A stretch of DNA of 64,000 nucleotides from Flaviflexus equikiangi. Its GTDB lineage: Bacteria > Actinomycetota > Actinomycetes > Actinomycetales > Actinomycetaceae. Of this stretch, positions 23,978-33,153 are shown one piece after another (positions within the stretch are counted from its first letter, which is position 1; each line of letters starts with the position of its first letter). A program made the position numbers and the translations under genes. The stretch covers positions 124,001-188,000 of the forward strand of contig NZ_CP059676.1 in the NCBI RefSeq assembly GCF_014069875.1. The letters run 5' to 3'. The notes under the pieces are model-generated. The model was given only the letters and a program-made list of their open reading frames with translations. It was not told where the DNA came from and did not search any database.

Positions 23978-24663
23978 CCCTGATTCTCCTCGTGGAGGAT
24001 GAAGCGTCCTATCGCGATACGCTGTCGTTCAATCTCCGCAGGGACGGCTACGACATCGTTGCCGTGGGAGACGGGAAAGAAGCACTCGACATGTTCTCCC
24101 GCATCCATCCCGATATTGTGCTCCTCGATCTCATGCTGCCGGGCCTGTCGGGGACGGAGGTGTGTCGCCAGATTCGGCAGAAATCGAACGTCCCTGTCAT
24201 CATGCTGACCGCCAAAGACTCGGAGATAGACAAGGTTGTTGGGCTCGAGATCGGTGCCGATGACTACGTCACCAAGCCCTATTCCTACCGGGAGCTCGTC
24301 GCTCGCATGAGAGCCGTCCTGCGTCGCGGCGGGGTCGAAGGAGACGAGGAGGCTGATGCGACGATCAGCATCGGCCGCATCACGATGAATGTCGATCGCC
24401 ACGAGGTGACGATCGATGGGGAACCTGCACCGATGCCGCTGAGGGAGTTCGAGCTCCTCGAACTGTTCCTCCGCAACCCGAACCGAGTCTTGACGCGGGG
24501 CCAGATCATCGACCGAATCTGGGGCTCCAACTACGTGGGTGACACGAAGACGCTCGACGTCCACGTCAAACGCCTGCGCTCAAAGATCGAGGTCGACCCG
24601 TCCGCCCCAGAGGTGTTGAAGACCGTCCGCGGTCTCGGCTACAAGCTCGTGTCAGAGTCCTGA
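23974..24663 (+). CDS. regX3: RegX3-type response regulator
   Basis: A 229-residue OmpR-class regulator. The receiver domain has the acidic pocket VEDEAS, phosphoacceptor D52 in VLLDLMLPG, and the conserved T and K in LTAKDS and DDYVTKPYS. The winged-helix domain (about 130-229) includes LREFELLELFLRNPNRVLTRGQIIDRIWG and the recognition region TKTLDVHVKRLRSKIE. It controls phosphate-starvation genes in mycobacteria. It overlaps the senX3 stop as ATGA and is followed by a strong hairpin. Confidence 0.95.
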   Translation: MTLILLVEDEASYRDTLSFNLRRDGYDIVAVGDGKEALDMFSRIHPDIVLLDLMLPGLSGTEVCRQIRQKSNVPVIMLTAKDSEIDKVVGLEIGADDYVTKPYSYRELVARMRAVLRRGGVEGDEEADATISIGRITMNVDRHEVTIDGEPAPMPLREFELLELFLRNPNRVLTRGQIIDRIWGSNYVGDTKTLDVHVKRLRSKIEVDPSAPEVLKTVRGLGYKLVSES

Positions 24664-24669
24664 ACACGA

Positions 24670-24691
24670 ACGGGGCGCTCGAGCGCCCCGT
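24670..24691. terminator. Terminator between regX3 and the LpqE-like gene
   Basis: A perfect 22-base palindrome (arm ACGGGGCGCTC) between convergent genes. Confidence 0.8.
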
Positions 24692-24712
24692 CCTGATGTT
24701 CCACCGACAAGA

Positions 24713-25180
24713 TCAGTCGCACTCCGCATCCGGGAAGGCGTCGACATAGTCGGGGGAGCATGCTGAGATCACGGGGATCGCGGCGGCAGATTCCGCTCCG
24801 CCCGCGCTGACGGTCGACCGGACGTTCGTTCCCGGCACGAAGTCGCCCCGCACGGTCACGAGGTTGCCATCTTCGATGTCGGCGAGAGTGCCGAGGTTAA
24901 TGGAGGAGCCGGCGTCGACAGCGAAAGACTCATCGAGTGCGTCGCTGACGATCACGGCCCGAACATCATCCCCGCCCCGATTGTTGATCGACCCGTAGAG
25001 GATGCCCTCGCCCGAACCATCGGACAGGATCATGAGGTTTTCGAAGACCACATCTGAGTCGAGGTGGACGCGAATACCATCCGAGGGTGCGTACGGTTTC
25101 TGGGTGATGGCCTCGGTTGTCGTCGAGCACGAGGCGAGCACGAGTAGGGCACCGGCGGCGGTGAGTCGCAAAAGTTTCAC
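24713..25180 (-). CDS. LpqE-like lipoprotein
   Basis: 155 residues. Signal peptide MKLLRLTAAGALLVLASC with lipobox LASC; the mature part is a predicted beta-rich domain (IRVHLDSDVVFENLMILSDGSGEGILYGSINNRGGD...). It ends in two cysteines that may pair (SACSPDYVDAFPDAEC). Its place divergent from carD matches that of LpqE in M. tuberculosis, and the QKPYAPSDGI start resembles it, but similarity is weak. GTG 25180 has AGGAGG five bases upstream; the frame from 25225 is rejected. A TACCCT box about 25 bases upstream could be its -10. The molecular function is unknown. Confidence 0.75.
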   Translation of the reverse strand: MKLLRLTAAGALLVLASCSTTTEAITQKPYAPSDGIRVHLDSDVVFENLMILSDGSGEGILYGSINNRGGDDVRAVIVSDALDESFAVDAGSSINLGTLADIEDGNLVTVRGDFVPGTNVRSTVSAGGAESAAAIPVISACSPDYVDAFPDAECD

Positions 25181-25283
25181 ATGTCCTCCTATTGTCAGTT
25201 CCCCAGGGTAGCCTAAATTATCCACGGGGACCGCCTAAAACGGCGAGATATCGGGAATCCAGTGGGCTATTTTCCGGAGGTGA

Positions 25284-25289
25284 TAGAAT
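25284..25289 (+). promoter_or_regulatory. -10 box of the carD promoter
   Basis: TAGAAT 42 bases upstream of ATG 25331, giving a leader of about 35 bases. Confidence 0.55.
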
Positions 25290-25330
25290 AGGTTTCTAGT
25301 CGGGCTCCATCCGTGAAAGGCTTTCCATTT

Positions 25331-25810
25331 ATGTCGCTTAAGATCGGCGAGACTGTTGTCTACCCCCACCATGGGGCTGCTTACATTGAAGATATCGAGA
25401 CGAAGGTCATCGACGGCGAAGAGCTGAAGTACCTGACCCTCCGTGTCATCCAGGGAGACCTTGTTATCCAGGTCCCCGCTGCCAGCATCGAAGATGTTGG
25501 CGTCCGTGACGTGTCCAACCACGCCCAGCTCGAGGAAGTCTTCGCCGTGCTCCGTGAGGAGACGGTCGAGGAACCCACGAACTGGTCGCGCAGGTTCAAG
25601 GCCAACGGCGAGAAGCTCACCTCCGGTGACGTCATCAAGGTCGCCGAAGTGGTTCGCGACCTCACGAGGCGCGACGAGGGCCGCCACCTGTCGGCCGGAG
25701 AGAAGCGCATGCTCATGCAGGCACGCCAGATCCTCGGTTCCGAAGTTGCTCTCGCGAAGGACATCGACGAGGAAGAAGCATCGGACCTCCTCGACGAGAT
25801 TCTCGGCTGA
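25331..25810 (+). CDS. carD: CarD-family RNA polymerase-binding regulator
   Basis: 159 residues. The N-terminal Tudor-like RNAP-interacting domain ([39 protein letters not shown]) binds the beta subunit. The C-terminal helical domain ([58 protein letters not shown]) contacts the upstream edge of the promoter bubble and includes the wedge tryptophan. CarD stabilises open complexes at rRNA and other promoters. ATG 25331 matches the family start; GTG 25313 is an alternative. It heads the carD-ispD-ispF cluster conserved in actinobacteria. Confidence 0.96.
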   Translation: MSLKIGETVVYPHHGAAYIEDIETKVIDGEELKYLTLRVIQGDLVIQVPAASIEDVGVRDVSNHAQLEEVFAVLREETVEEPTNWSRRFKANGEKLTSGDVIKVAEVVRDLTRRDEGRHLSAGEKRMLMQARQILGSEVALAKDIDEEEASDLLDEILG

Positions 25811-25811
25811 G

Positions 25812-26492
25812 ATGACGACCGCCGTTGTCGTGACGGCCGCTGGCATGGGGACCCGTCTCGGGTTCAACATGCCGAAAGCGCTTGTGCCGCTGGCAGGGCG
25901 CACCCTTATCGAGCATGCTCTCGACGGCGTGATCGCCTCGAGCATTGCTGACCGGATCGTGGTCACGATCCCCCCGGGAACAGAGGACGTGTTCTCGGCA
26001 CTTGTGGGCGCCGACGTCACGATCGTGGCGGGCGGCGATCACCGGCAGCAGTCCGTCAAGAACGGCATCGATGCTGTGGCCGATGCCGACATCATTCTCG
26101 TGCACGATGCGGCCCGATGCTTGACCCCGCCGGCAGTGATGGTGCGCGTGCGGGACGCGATCCGCGCCGGTCACGCAGGTGCCGTTCCCGCTATCCCCGT
26201 CACCGATACGATTAAGCAGGTGGAGCCGGGCTCCCCGTACGAACCGATCGTCCACACGCTCGACAGGAGCGTCATGAGGGCCGTGCAGACACCCCAGGGA
26301 TTCCGTGGAGACGTGCTTCGAGCCGCACACGCCACACGGTGGCCGGGCGCTGATGGTGCGCCGGACGACGCGATCCTGGTCGAACACGCCGGCCACGATG
26401 TCGTCATCGTCGAGGGGAGCCACATGGCAATGAAGATCACGACCGTGCTGGATCTGCGTCTTGCGGAGCTCCTTCTCCAGGGACAGTCATGA
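25812..26492 (+). CDS. ispD: 2-C-methyl-D-erythritol 4-phosphate cytidylyltransferase
   Basis: 226 residues. It makes CDP-ME from MEP and CTP in the MEP isoprenoid pathway. VVVTAAGMGTRLGFNMPKALVPLAGRTLIEHAL is the glycine-rich CTP-binding loop with the catalytic Arg and Lys; GGDHRQQSVKNGI and VHDAARCLTPP are the remaining signatures, and TQTPQGF-like (VQTPQGFRGDVL) closes the site. Start ATG 25812, one base after the carD stop. It overlaps ispF by four bases. Confidence 0.95.
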   Translation: MTTAVVVTAAGMGTRLGFNMPKALVPLAGRTLIEHALDGVIASSIADRIVVTIPPGTEDVFSALVGADVTIVAGGDHRQQSVKNGIDAVADADIILVHDAARCLTPPAVMVRVRDAIRAGHAGAVPAIPVTDTIKQVEPGSPYEPIVHTLDRSVMRAVQTPQGFRGDVLRAAHATRWPGADGAPDDAILVEHAGHDVVIVEGSHMAMKITTVLDLRLAELLLQGQS

Positions 26493-26953
26493 GAGTGGCG
26501 ACTGCGCTCGATGTTCACGCGTTTTCGACCGAGCCGCGTCCGCTCATGCTGGCCTGCCTCGAGTTCGCACCGACAGGAGGCCTGGCAGGACACAGTGACG
26601 CCGATGTCGCAGCTCATGCAGCAGCCGATGCTCTCCTCATCGCGTCAGGAATCGGTGAACTCGGCACAGTCTTCGGTACGGATCGACCCGAGTGGGCGGG
26701 AGCCTCCGGTGCTGCGCTGCTCGGCGAAGCGGTACGCCTCGTGCTGGCAGATGATTGGCATGTCGCCAACATATCGATACAGATCATTGGGCAGAAGCCG
26801 CGGTTCGCTCCCCGCAAGATCGAGGCGCAGGACGCGATGAGCAGGCTCGTTGGCGCTCCCGTCATGATCGCGGCGACGACCACAGACCATCTCGGTGCGC
26901 TGGGCCGCGTCGAAGGGATCGGCGCCCTCTCAACAGCGCTCCTCACCCGCTGA
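26489..26953 (+). CDS. ispF: 2-C-methyl-D-erythritol 2,4-cyclodiphosphate synthase
   Basis: 154 residues, a homotrimeric Zn2+ enzyme of the MEP pathway. Metal ligands are in ALDVHAF (D8, H10), with GHSDADVAAHAAADALL for the other His and the substrate loops; IGELGTVFG and NISIQIIGQKPRFAP follow the family pattern. It overlaps ispD by ATGA. Its stop is seven bases from the stop of the convergent MFS gene. Confidence 0.95.
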   Translation: MRVATALDVHAFSTEPRPLMLACLEFAPTGGLAGHSDADVAAHAAADALLIASGIGELGTVFGTDRPEWAGASGAALLGEAVRLVLADDWHVANISIQIIGQKPRFAPRKIEAQDAMSRLVGAPVMIAATTTDHLGALGRVEGIGALSTALLTR

Positions 26954-26960
26954 CGAGAGG

Positions 26961-28283
26961 TCAGGCCGCGGAGTCCGTCAGCTTCTCTTCTGCCGGGCGG
27001 ACCTTGAGGAACGATGCGAATCCCGCGAACAGGACAATGGCGATGCCGAGGATTCCGAAGTAGGCGGCGTCTTTCTTCGAGGAATCGAGAAGAATCGCGC
27101 CGATCGAGATTGCTGTCGCGTACATGAATGGGGAGAGGAACGAGACCGCTCTTCCCGTTGTCGCGTAGAGGCCGAAGATCTCACCCTCCTCCCCGGGCGG
27201 GATGATGCGGGCGAGATACGTGCGGGAGCTTGCCTGGGCAGGGCCGACGAAGATGCACAGAAGCAGGCCCGCGATCCAGAACACGATCTTCCCCTGGTCG
27301 TGCAGAAGGAAGATGAGCAGGCCGAGGATCACCATGGAGGCGAGAGAGAACAGGATGACGGGGCGAGACCCCACACGATCATCGATGTAGCCGAACTTGA
27401 TGGTGGCGATCCCGGCAACAAGGTTCGCGGTGATACCGAAGATCAGCACTTCGCCGCTATCGAAACCGAAGGCGACGCCTGCAAGGACCCCGCCGAAAGC
27501 GAAGACACCCGCCAGACCATCTCGGTAGATAGCGGAGGAGATGAGGAACCAGACGATCGAGCGGTCGGTCCGCCACAGCCGGGCGACAGATCTCAAGAGC
27601 ATGCGGTAGGAGTCGATGATGCCGACCCTGCTGGTCGTCTTCGCCTCAGTATCAGCCGCTGTCAGCATGAGGGGAAGCGAGAATGCGAGCGTCCACACGG
27701 CGCACAGGACCATCGAGACTCGCACGCTCATGCCGTCACCGGAGGTGACGCCGAACCAGCCCACCTCGGGGCCGATGATGCCGACGTAGAGGAACAGCAT
27801 GAGGACGATGCCGCCGACGTAGCCGAGACCCCAGCCGATGCCGGAGATCTTGCCGATGTTCTTCGGTGTGGAGATGTCGGTCAGCATCGCATTGTAGACA
27901 ACGGAACCAGTTTCGAAGGCGATGTTGCCGATGGCGAGGAGCAGGAGGCCGAGCCACAGGTAGGACTCGTCGGGGCGAACGAAGGCGAGGGCTGCGGTGG
28001 CGATGATGGTCACGGATGTTGTGAACGCGATGAGGCCGCGCCTCTTGCCGCTGCGGTCGGTGGACTGCCCGATTACGGGGGCGATGATGGCGACGAAGAT
28101 CCCGGCCGCCGTCATCGTCCATCCCAGCGATGCGTTCGCGTTGTCCCCGAAGAGGTCAGCATCGGCGATGTAGACGGAGAAGACGAACGTTGTGACGACG
28201 GCATTGAAAGCAGCGGAGGCCCAATCCCACAGCGCCCATGCTGTGACTTTCTTCCGCATCGAACGGTCTTGCGTAGTGCTCAT
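26961..28283 (-). CDS. UMF1/Atg22-like MFS transporter
   Basis: 440 residues with about twelve helices. It opens with KKVTAWALWDWASAAFNAVVTTFVFSVYIA, the signature of the UMF1 family (WxxWDWASSAFNxVVTTFVF), followed by APVIGQSTDRSGKRRGLI (motif A region) and FETGSVVYNAMLTDISTPKNIGKISGIGWGLGYVGG. The family is related to fungal vacuolar effluxer Atg22, and its bacterial substrates are unknown. ATG 28283 is preceded by TACGGT and six bases, so a leaderless message is likely. Divergent from cysS. Confidence 0.88.
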   Translation of the reverse strand: MSTTQDRSMRKKVTAWALWDWASAAFNAVVTTFVFSVYIADADLFGDNANASLGWTMTAAGIFVAIIAPVIGQSTDRSGKRRGLIAFTTSVTIIATAALAFVRPDESYLWLGLLLLAIGNIAFETGSVVYNAMLTDISTPKNIGKISGIGWGLGYVGGIVLMLFLYVGIIGPEVGWFGVTSGDGMSVRVSMVLCAVWTLAFSLPLMLTAADTEAKTTSRVGIIDSYRMLLRSVARLWRTDRSIVWFLISSAIYRDGLAGVFAFGGVLAGVAFGFDSGEVLIFGITANLVAGIATIKFGYIDDRVGSRPVILFSLASMVILGLLIFLLHDQGKIVFWIAGLLLCIFVGPAQASSRTYLARIIPPGEEGEIFGLYATTGRAVSFLSPFMYATAISIGAILLDSSKKDAAYFGILGIAIVLFAGFASFLKVRPAEEKLTDSAA

Positions 28284-28289
28284 TCATGC

Positions 28290-28295
28290 ACCGTA
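28290..28295 (-). promoter_or_regulatory. -10 box of leaderless promoter for the UMF1-type MFS gene
   Basis: Minus-strand TACGGT, six bases (gcatga), then ATG 28283. Confidence 0.45.
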
Positions 28296-28374
28296 GCGCG
28301 TGAACGCTGACAAAAACGAAACAACGGGGAAAAGTATCGCCCGTCAGACATGTCGAATAGTGGGCGGAGACAGG

Positions 28375-28380
28375 TAGCCT
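28375..28380 (+). promoter_or_regulatory. -10 box of leaderless cysS promoter
   Basis: TAGCCT, six bases (agatgt), then GTG 28387. Confidence 0.55.
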
Positions 28381-28386
28381 AGATGT

Positions 28387-29814
28387 GTGACTCTGGAAAT
28401 TCATGACTCAGCGACAAAAACCCAACAGGTGTTCGAGCCTCGTGTCCCCGGCAAGGTGGGCATCTACCTCTGTGGGGCCACCGTACAGGGCTCCCCTCAT
28501 ATCGGACACCTGCGGTCGGCGCTGGCCTTCGACGTTCTCGCACGGTGGCTGAGCAGATCGGGGTACCAGGTCACGACGGTCCGGAACGTCACCGATATCG
28601 ACGACAAGATCCTTGCCAAGTCTGCCGAAGCCGACTGGGAGTGGTGGGCGTGGGCCTATCGTTTCGAGCAGGAGTTCTCCGCAGCCTACCGGGCTCTCGG
28701 CGTCCTGCCCCCCACGTACGAGCCACGGGCGACCGGCCACATCACCGACATGATCAGCCTCATCGGCACGATCATCGACCGGGGCCACGCCTATGCGGGG
28801 AACCCCGGCAACGTCTATTTCGACGTGGAGTCTTTGCCTGACTATGGTTCACTCACCCGCCAAGACCTGAGGAATATGACGGTCGACGAGGACGATGTCG
28901 AGACTGATAAGCGCAATCCGCACGACTTCGCACTGTGGAAGGCTCCGAAAGACGGTGAGCCGGAGACAGCCGCGTGGGACAGCCCCTGGGGGCGCGGTCG
29001 TCCCGGATGGCATATCGAATGCTCGGCCATGGCAGGACGCTACCTCGGCGACGCTTTCGATATTCACGGCGGCGGGATCGACCTCCGTTTCCCCCACCAC
29101 GAGAACGAGCAGGCGCAATCCCATGCGGCAGGCAGGAGCTTCGCAAAATACTGGATGCACAACGCCTGGGTGACGGTCGACGGTGAGAAGATGAGCAAGT
29201 CCCTCGGGAACTCCCTCATCGTGTCCGAGATTCTCAAGAACGTGTCGGCGCCTGTCCTCCGTTTCGCGTTGACAACGGTTCACTACCGCTCGACGGTCGC
29301 ATACTCACCCGTGACCCTGTCCGAAGCCAGCGCCAACTGGGAGAGGATCTCAGGTTTCCTCGCGCGGGCTGCCGAAACCGTCGGCGAGGCGGACAGCGAT
29401 GCTGTCGCCGGGCTGGGGGCGGGCGAGCTGCCGGTCGAGTTCAGGGAAGCCATGGACGACGATCTTAACGTGTCGGCCGCCATGGCAGTGATCCACGATC
29501 ACATCACGAGAGCGAACGTCGCGCTCTCGGCGCGCGACGATCTGGCCGTGGCAGAGGCCCAGGTGACGATCAGGGCGATGCTCGACGTCCTCGGCCTCGA
29601 CCCGCGATCGCAGCAGTGGCGCGATGCTGGCGGGAACTCGCACGACGAGGCGCTCAGTGTCCTCGTCCAGGACGTGCTCGATCGTCGCGCCCAGGCAAGA
29701 GCCGATAAGAACTGGGAGCTGGCAGACAGTCTGCGCGACACTCTCACCGAAGCAGGAATCAATGTTGAAGACGGCGCCGATGGCGTGCGTTGGCACGTCA
29801 AGGAGAACTCATGA
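28387..29814 (+). CDS. cysS: Cysteinyl-tRNA synthetase
   Basis: 475 residues. Zn2+ ligand C29 in LCGATVQG; the class I HIGH motif is [10 protein letters not shown]; zinc ligands continue in WHIECSAM and [16 protein letters not shown] is in [13 protein letters not shown]. Length and the downstream rlmB gene favour CysS over the shorter paralogue MshC of mycothiol synthesis, although the two are close relatives. TAGCCT plus six bases before GTG 28387 marks a leaderless start. It overlaps rlmB by four bases (ATGA). Confidence 0.93.
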   Translation: MTLEIHDSATKTQQVFEPRVPGKVGIYLCGATVQGSPHIGHLRSALAFDVLARWLSRSGYQVTTVRNVTDIDDKILAKSAEADWEWWAWAYRFEQEFSAAYRALGVLPPTYEPRATGHITDMISLIGTIIDRGHAYAGNPGNVYFDVESLPDYGSLTRQDLRNMTVDEDDVETDKRNPHDFALWKAPKDGEPETAAWDSPWGRGRPGWHIECSAMAGRYLGDAFDIHGGGIDLRFPHHENEQAQSHAAGRSFAKYWMHNAWVTVDGEKMSKSLGNSLIVSEILKNVSAPVLRFALTTVHYRSTVAYSPVTLSEASANWERISGFLARAAETVGEADSDAVAGLGAGELPVEFREAMDDDLNVSAAMAVIHDHITRANVALSARDDLAVAEAQVTIRAMLDVLGLDPRSQQWRDAGGNSHDEALSVLVQDVLDRRAQARADKNWELADSLRDTLTEAGINVEDGADGVRWHVKENS

Positions 29815-30785
29815 ACAATCATCGCCCCGCCAATAAGAAGGGCCCGAAAGTCGGGTCCGGCGGTGTGCGCCGCCGCAGGCTTGAAGGCCGCGGCCCCACG
29901 CCGAAAGCTGTCGACCGCGAATACCATCCCGCGCACGCGCGAGTGAAGGCCAAGGAGGCTGAGGAGAAGCGGGCAGAGGCGATCAAGATCGCTCGTGCCG
30001 GCGGCAAGCTCCCCTCCTATCTCAAGCTCGAGCCCGGCCATGAGCTGATCGTCGGACGCAACGCGGTCGTCGAGGCCGTCCGTGCCGATGTGCCGCTCAC
30101 GCGCGTCTTCATCGTGACGGGAAACACGACGGATGAGCGGATGGAGGAAGCGGCCCGTACCGCGGCCGAACGCGGCGCTCCCGTGATCGAGGTGACCCGC
30201 GGTCATCTCGACATCATGACGGAGAAAGCCTCACATCAGGGCATCGCCATCGAGGTTCCGCCCTACGACTACACGACGATCGAAGCGGTCGCTGACGACA
30301 TTGCTGCCTCCGATCGGACAGGACTCATTCTTGCTCTCGATTCGGTGACCGACCCGCACAACCTGGGCGCAGTGCTCCGGTCAGCATCGGCCTTCAACGC
30401 GGACGCCGTCCTCATCACCGAACGCCGCTCTGCCGGTGTCAACGGCACCGTGTGGAAGGTGTCGGCCGGTGCGGCTGCCCGTGTCCCGGTCGCCCGCGAA
30501 ACAAACCTTGTCCGTTCGCTCCAGGACCTGAAATCACGAGGCTTCTTCGTTGTCGGACTCGCTGGGGAGGGCGATGTCATGCTCGATGAGCTCGAGCTGG
30601 CCGACATGCCTCTCGTCCTTGTGACAGGCTCTGAGGGCAAGGGCCTGTCGAGACTCGTGCGCGACACGTGCGACCAGATCTGTTCGATCCCGATCTCGGG
30701 GGAGATGGAGTCGTTGAACGCGGCTGTTGCCACCGGTATCGCCCTCTACGAGGTGGACTGCCGCCGTCGAAAGGGTACGAAATGA
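29811..30785 (+). CDS. rlmB: 23S rRNA (guanosine-2'-O)-methyltransferase, TrmH/SpoU family
   Basis: 324 residues. A long basic N-terminal extension (about residues 1-70, KKGPKVGSGGVRRRRLEGRG...) precedes the substrate-binding domain (ELIVGRNAVVEAVRA) and the trefoil-knot SPOUT domain with motifs ALDSVTDPHNLGAVLRSA, LVTGSEGKGLS and IPISGEMESLNAAVATGIALYE. It methylates the 2'-OH of a conserved guanosine in 23S rRNA domain V. AGGAGAA precedes ATG 29811. It overlaps cysS and the next gene by ATGA, so all are one operon. Confidence 0.93.
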   Translation: MNNHRPANKKGPKVGSGGVRRRRLEGRGPTPKAVDREYHPAHARVKAKEAEEKRAEAIKIARAGGKLPSYLKLEPGHELIVGRNAVVEAVRADVPLTRVFIVTGNTTDERMEEAARTAAERGAPVIEVTRGHLDIMTEKASHQGIAIEVPPYDYTTIEAVADDIAASDRTGLILALDSVTDPHNLGAVLRSASAFNADAVLITERRSAGVNGTVWKVSAGAAARVPVARETNLVRSLQDLKSRGFFVVGLAGEGDVMLDELELADMPLVLVTGSEGKGLSRLVRDTCDQICSIPISGEMESLNAAVATGIALYEVDCRRRKGTK

Positions 30786-32113
30786 CGATGTGGCGTCCCG
30801 TCAGCGGGGACATCTATGGCCTCGATGCTGAGCTGTTCAACGAGGAAGCATTCCAGGAGTTCTTTCGCGAGGAACGAGTCCTCGCACGCGGACACAATGT
30901 CGAGAACGGCCACTACGAGATCGAGCTTGCCGTGACAGGCAGGCGCCGCCGCGTGGCAGTCCTCGACGCAGACGGCTATGTCATCCCCGGCATGCCGCTG
31001 TCCGAGCTTGTCGACACGATGGATCAGAAGCTGCGCAAGGTCCAGATCGTCATCGAGGACGAGATCCGCTACGGCGATATCAACCTCGGCTCGGTCGCAC
31101 CCGACGTGGAGGCTGACATCGCGGTCTTCGAGGAGGGGCTGGCCGGAGTCCGCACACCGGAGGATGCTGCCGATGACTCGGATGAGGAGGATGCGGAGGA
31201 ACTGCCCGACGCGCCGCTCCTCATGATCTCGGATCTCGCGTTGGCGGAAGTTCCTGCTATCGCAGCGGTGACGAAGGTGCCGATGGCGGTGATGCCGCAT
31301 GGCAACGTGCGCGTCCTCGTCGCAGCGAAGGCAGTCGACGTGAAGAAGATGATCTTCCCTCGTCCCGTCTACCATCTGACCCTGAGGACACAGGGAGATG
31401 ACGCCCCTCTGCTGACGCTCGGTCTCGACAATCAGAGGCTTCTCACGTGGACGTGGGAGGATCAGCTCCCTGTCATGGACTGGATGACGGACTATGAGGC
31501 GGCCCTCGAGTTCGCTGACGAGAACCTTGGTGCGGGTGCTATCGCCCGCCGGTGCGTGCTCGAAATCGATCAGGGATCCGCAGGAGACGTGCGTCGGGCA
31601 CTCCTGTCGTCGAAGACGATGGGACCCGCCTTCTTCGTGCAGGCGATGGGGCTCGGCCCTGAAATCCTCGACGTGCTCGAAGGACGTCTCGACGTCGCCG
31701 AGATTCCCGACGCGGAGGTGTTCAAGCAGGCCAATCTGTCTGACACCATCCGCCAGGTCGTGGCGCTCGAGATCTCCGGCCATGGTGTCGCGACGCCGAA
31801 GCTGTGGGAGAACTATCGCAAGCTTTACCTCGGCAATCCGGGCCTCATGAGTGCGACGGCAGCGATCCAGGCGGCACTCGGCGGGTCAGTCTTTGTCGGT
31901 GCACTGCAGGCGAAGGGCAAAAAGGCCCGCTGGGGTGCAGGCCTGGGTGCGTTCCTCATGGTGAACTCTATTTCGCGCGTCCTCACGACTCACTACATCC
32001 AGGAGTCACTCGAGCACAGCGAGGCCGTCCGGAAGCTGACGGAAGCGGCCGCGGAGGAAGCCCGAGAAGAGGAGCGCGAGCGGCTCGAGCGGGAAAAAGA
32101 CGCGGATGACTGA
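30782..32113 (+). CDS. Protein of unknown function (443 residues) downstream of rlmB
   Basis: I do not recognise a family. The N-terminal ~110 residues form an alpha/beta domain with GHYEIELAVTGRRRRVAVLDADGYVIPG; a strongly acidic linker (DDSDEEDAEELPDAP, about residues 130-150) follows. The middle is mixed alpha/beta. Near the C-terminus an Ala/Gly-rich stretch (MSATAAIQAALGGSVFVGALQAKGKKARWGAGLGAFLMVNS) looks like one or two weak membrane-associated helices, followed by a charged helix (EAAAEEAREEERERLEREKDADD), possibly coiled coil. ATG 30782 overlaps the rlmB stop, and its end overlaps the ASCH-like gene. A ribosome- or RNA-linked role is only a guess from context. Confidence 0.75.
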   Translation: MTMWRPVSGDIYGLDAELFNEEAFQEFFREERVLARGHNVENGHYEIELAVTGRRRRVAVLDADGYVIPGMPLSELVDTMDQKLRKVQIVIEDEIRYGDINLGSVAPDVEADIAVFEEGLAGVRTPEDAADDSDEEDAEELPDAPLLMISDLALAEVPAIAAVTKVPMAVMPHGNVRVLVAAKAVDVKKMIFPRPVYHLTLRTQGDDAPLLTLGLDNQRLLTWTWEDQLPVMDWMTDYEAALEFADENLGAGAIARRCVLEIDQGSAGDVRRALLSSKTMGPAFFVQAMGLGPEILDVLEGRLDVAEIPDAEVFKQANLSDTIRQVVALEISGHGVATPKLWENYRKLYLGNPGLMSATAAIQAALGGSVFVGALQAKGKKARWGAGLGAFLMVNSISRVLTTHYIQESLEHSEAVRKLTEAAAEEAREEERERLEREKDADD

Positions 32114-32504
32114 CATCGAATCGTTCTGGAGCCATGCAATTATCAAGGCCCGGATCAACCCCCTCGAGGTTGTGACGGGGCCTGACCGTGAGTCAGTGCT
32201 CACGCCTCCAGCGTGGTCTCTGGACGATGAGACAGTGACGGCTGCTCTCGAGTCGAAGTCGACCGTCCTCACGTCCCTCGAGACAGACCATGAAGATCTG
32301 CCCCGCGTCGGGGCGTTATCAATCCTGCTCTGGGAGGACGGCACCCCTGCTGCGCTTCTGAGAACGACGGACGTCTCCGTCTATGGCCCTGACGAGCTGG
32401 ACGGCCGTGCAGAAGTCGGAGACTGGGCCGCCCTTCGAGACACGGTCTCCAAGGGATCCAGGGTTGTTGTCGAGCGTTTCCGGGTCATCGCCGACAACTC
32501 GTAG
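32106..32504 (+). CDS. ASCH-domain-like small protein
   Basis: 132 residues. FWSHAIIKARINPLEVVTGPDRESVLTPPAWSLDDETVTAALESKSTVLTSLETDHEDLPRVGALSILLWEDGTPAALLRTTDVSVYGPDEL follows the ASCH pattern: an FW start, a threonine/serine-rich TA(T/S)xxL strand, then a GDxxIL strand and a T-V strand. The terminal H..FF segment of full-length ASCH proteins is missing, so it may be a reduced member. ASCH domains resemble PUA folds and are proposed to bind RNA; one group hydrolyses N4-acetylcytidine. ATG 32106 overlaps the previous stop by eight bases. Last gene of the cysS operon. Confidence 0.6.
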   Translation: MTDIESFWSHAIIKARINPLEVVTGPDRESVLTPPAWSLDDETVTAALESKSTVLTSLETDHEDLPRVGALSILLWEDGTPAALLRTTDVSVYGPDELDGRAEVGDWAALRDTVSKGSRVVVERFRVIADNS

Positions 32505-32561
32505 GCGAATCAATCCTCGGTCCCGCGCAGAGCCGCCACCTCGTGACGGCAGTGAGTCGAG

Positions 32562-33140
32562 TCAGCGTTCGACGACGACGCAATTCTCAGGATTGGTGAG
32601 CTCCTGGCCGCCAGCCAGTGCTGCGAGTTCCTCCGCTGGGAGAAGGTTCGTGTAGCTGCTGCTGAGGACGATATCGAGCACTTCCGTTGTCGCCGTACCG
32701 TCAAGGAGCACAACGGCCTCCGGGAATAGGCGCGCCACTGTGTAGGCCTGCGGCAGTGCGCTTTGAGCGGCATAGATGACGACCGGCTCGGCAGGTTCCG
32801 TCCCGCCCCAGTTCAGTTCATCAGAGATGGTGATGCCCTGCTCGGTGAGACTGCCGGCAACGCTCCCTGCCAGCCCCGTCCGGTTCGAGGCGTTGTAAAC
32901 GTTGGCGGTGATGGAGGAGTTCTCAACAGAGAGCGTTCCCTCGGGCATGCAGGGGACCACGTTGCCCTGCTCCTCCTCCGATGCGGTGAAGTCCCTATTG
33001 AACGGAATGGGGAGGATACCGGAGAACCACAGCAGGCCGAGGAGCATGAGGAGAGCAAGAACGAGAGCCATACTCCCGAAGACAACGGTTTGCCGCTGCT
33101 GGAGACGCCGCTGATAGCTGAGCCGTGGATTAGTGTTCAC
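32562..33140 (-). CDS. Membrane-anchored LytR_C-domain protein
   Basis: 192 residues: a short cytoplasmic N-terminus with QRRLQQRQT, one membrane helix (VVFGSMALVLALLMLLGLLWFSGI), a linker, then a LytR C-terminal domain (ITANVYNASNRTGLAGSVAGSLTEQGITI...) and a tail with one Cys (NPENCVVVER) besides one in VVPCMPEG. LytR_C domains occur alone or fused to LCP cell-wall ligases in actinobacteria; alone they probably act in envelope assembly. GTG 33140 is preceded by TAACGT plus seven bases (leaderless pattern). The frame from 33242 is longer but adds unlikely sequence. Divergent from a lipoprotein gene. Confidence 0.8.
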   Translation of the reverse strand: MNTNPRLSYQRRLQQRQTVVFGSMALVLALLMLLGLLWFSGILPIPFNRDFTASEEEQGNVVPCMPEGTLSVENSSITANVYNASNRTGLAGSVAGSLTEQGITISDELNWGGTEPAEPVVIYAAQSALPQAYTVARLFPEAVVLLDGTATTEVLDIVLSSSYTNLLPAEELAALAGGQELTNPENCVVVER

Positions 33141-33147
33141 GTACCCA

Positions 33148-33153
33148 ACGTTA
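33148..33153 (-). promoter_or_regulatory. -10 box of leaderless promoter for the LytR_C gene
   Basis: Minus-strand TAACGT, seven bases (tgggtac), then GTG 33140. Confidence 0.45.

Noticed and set aside
26895-28310. 471-residue open frame on the plus strand
   Set aside because: Antisense to the UMF1-type transporter; composition is Asp/Glu/Gln-rich with no hydrophobic core.
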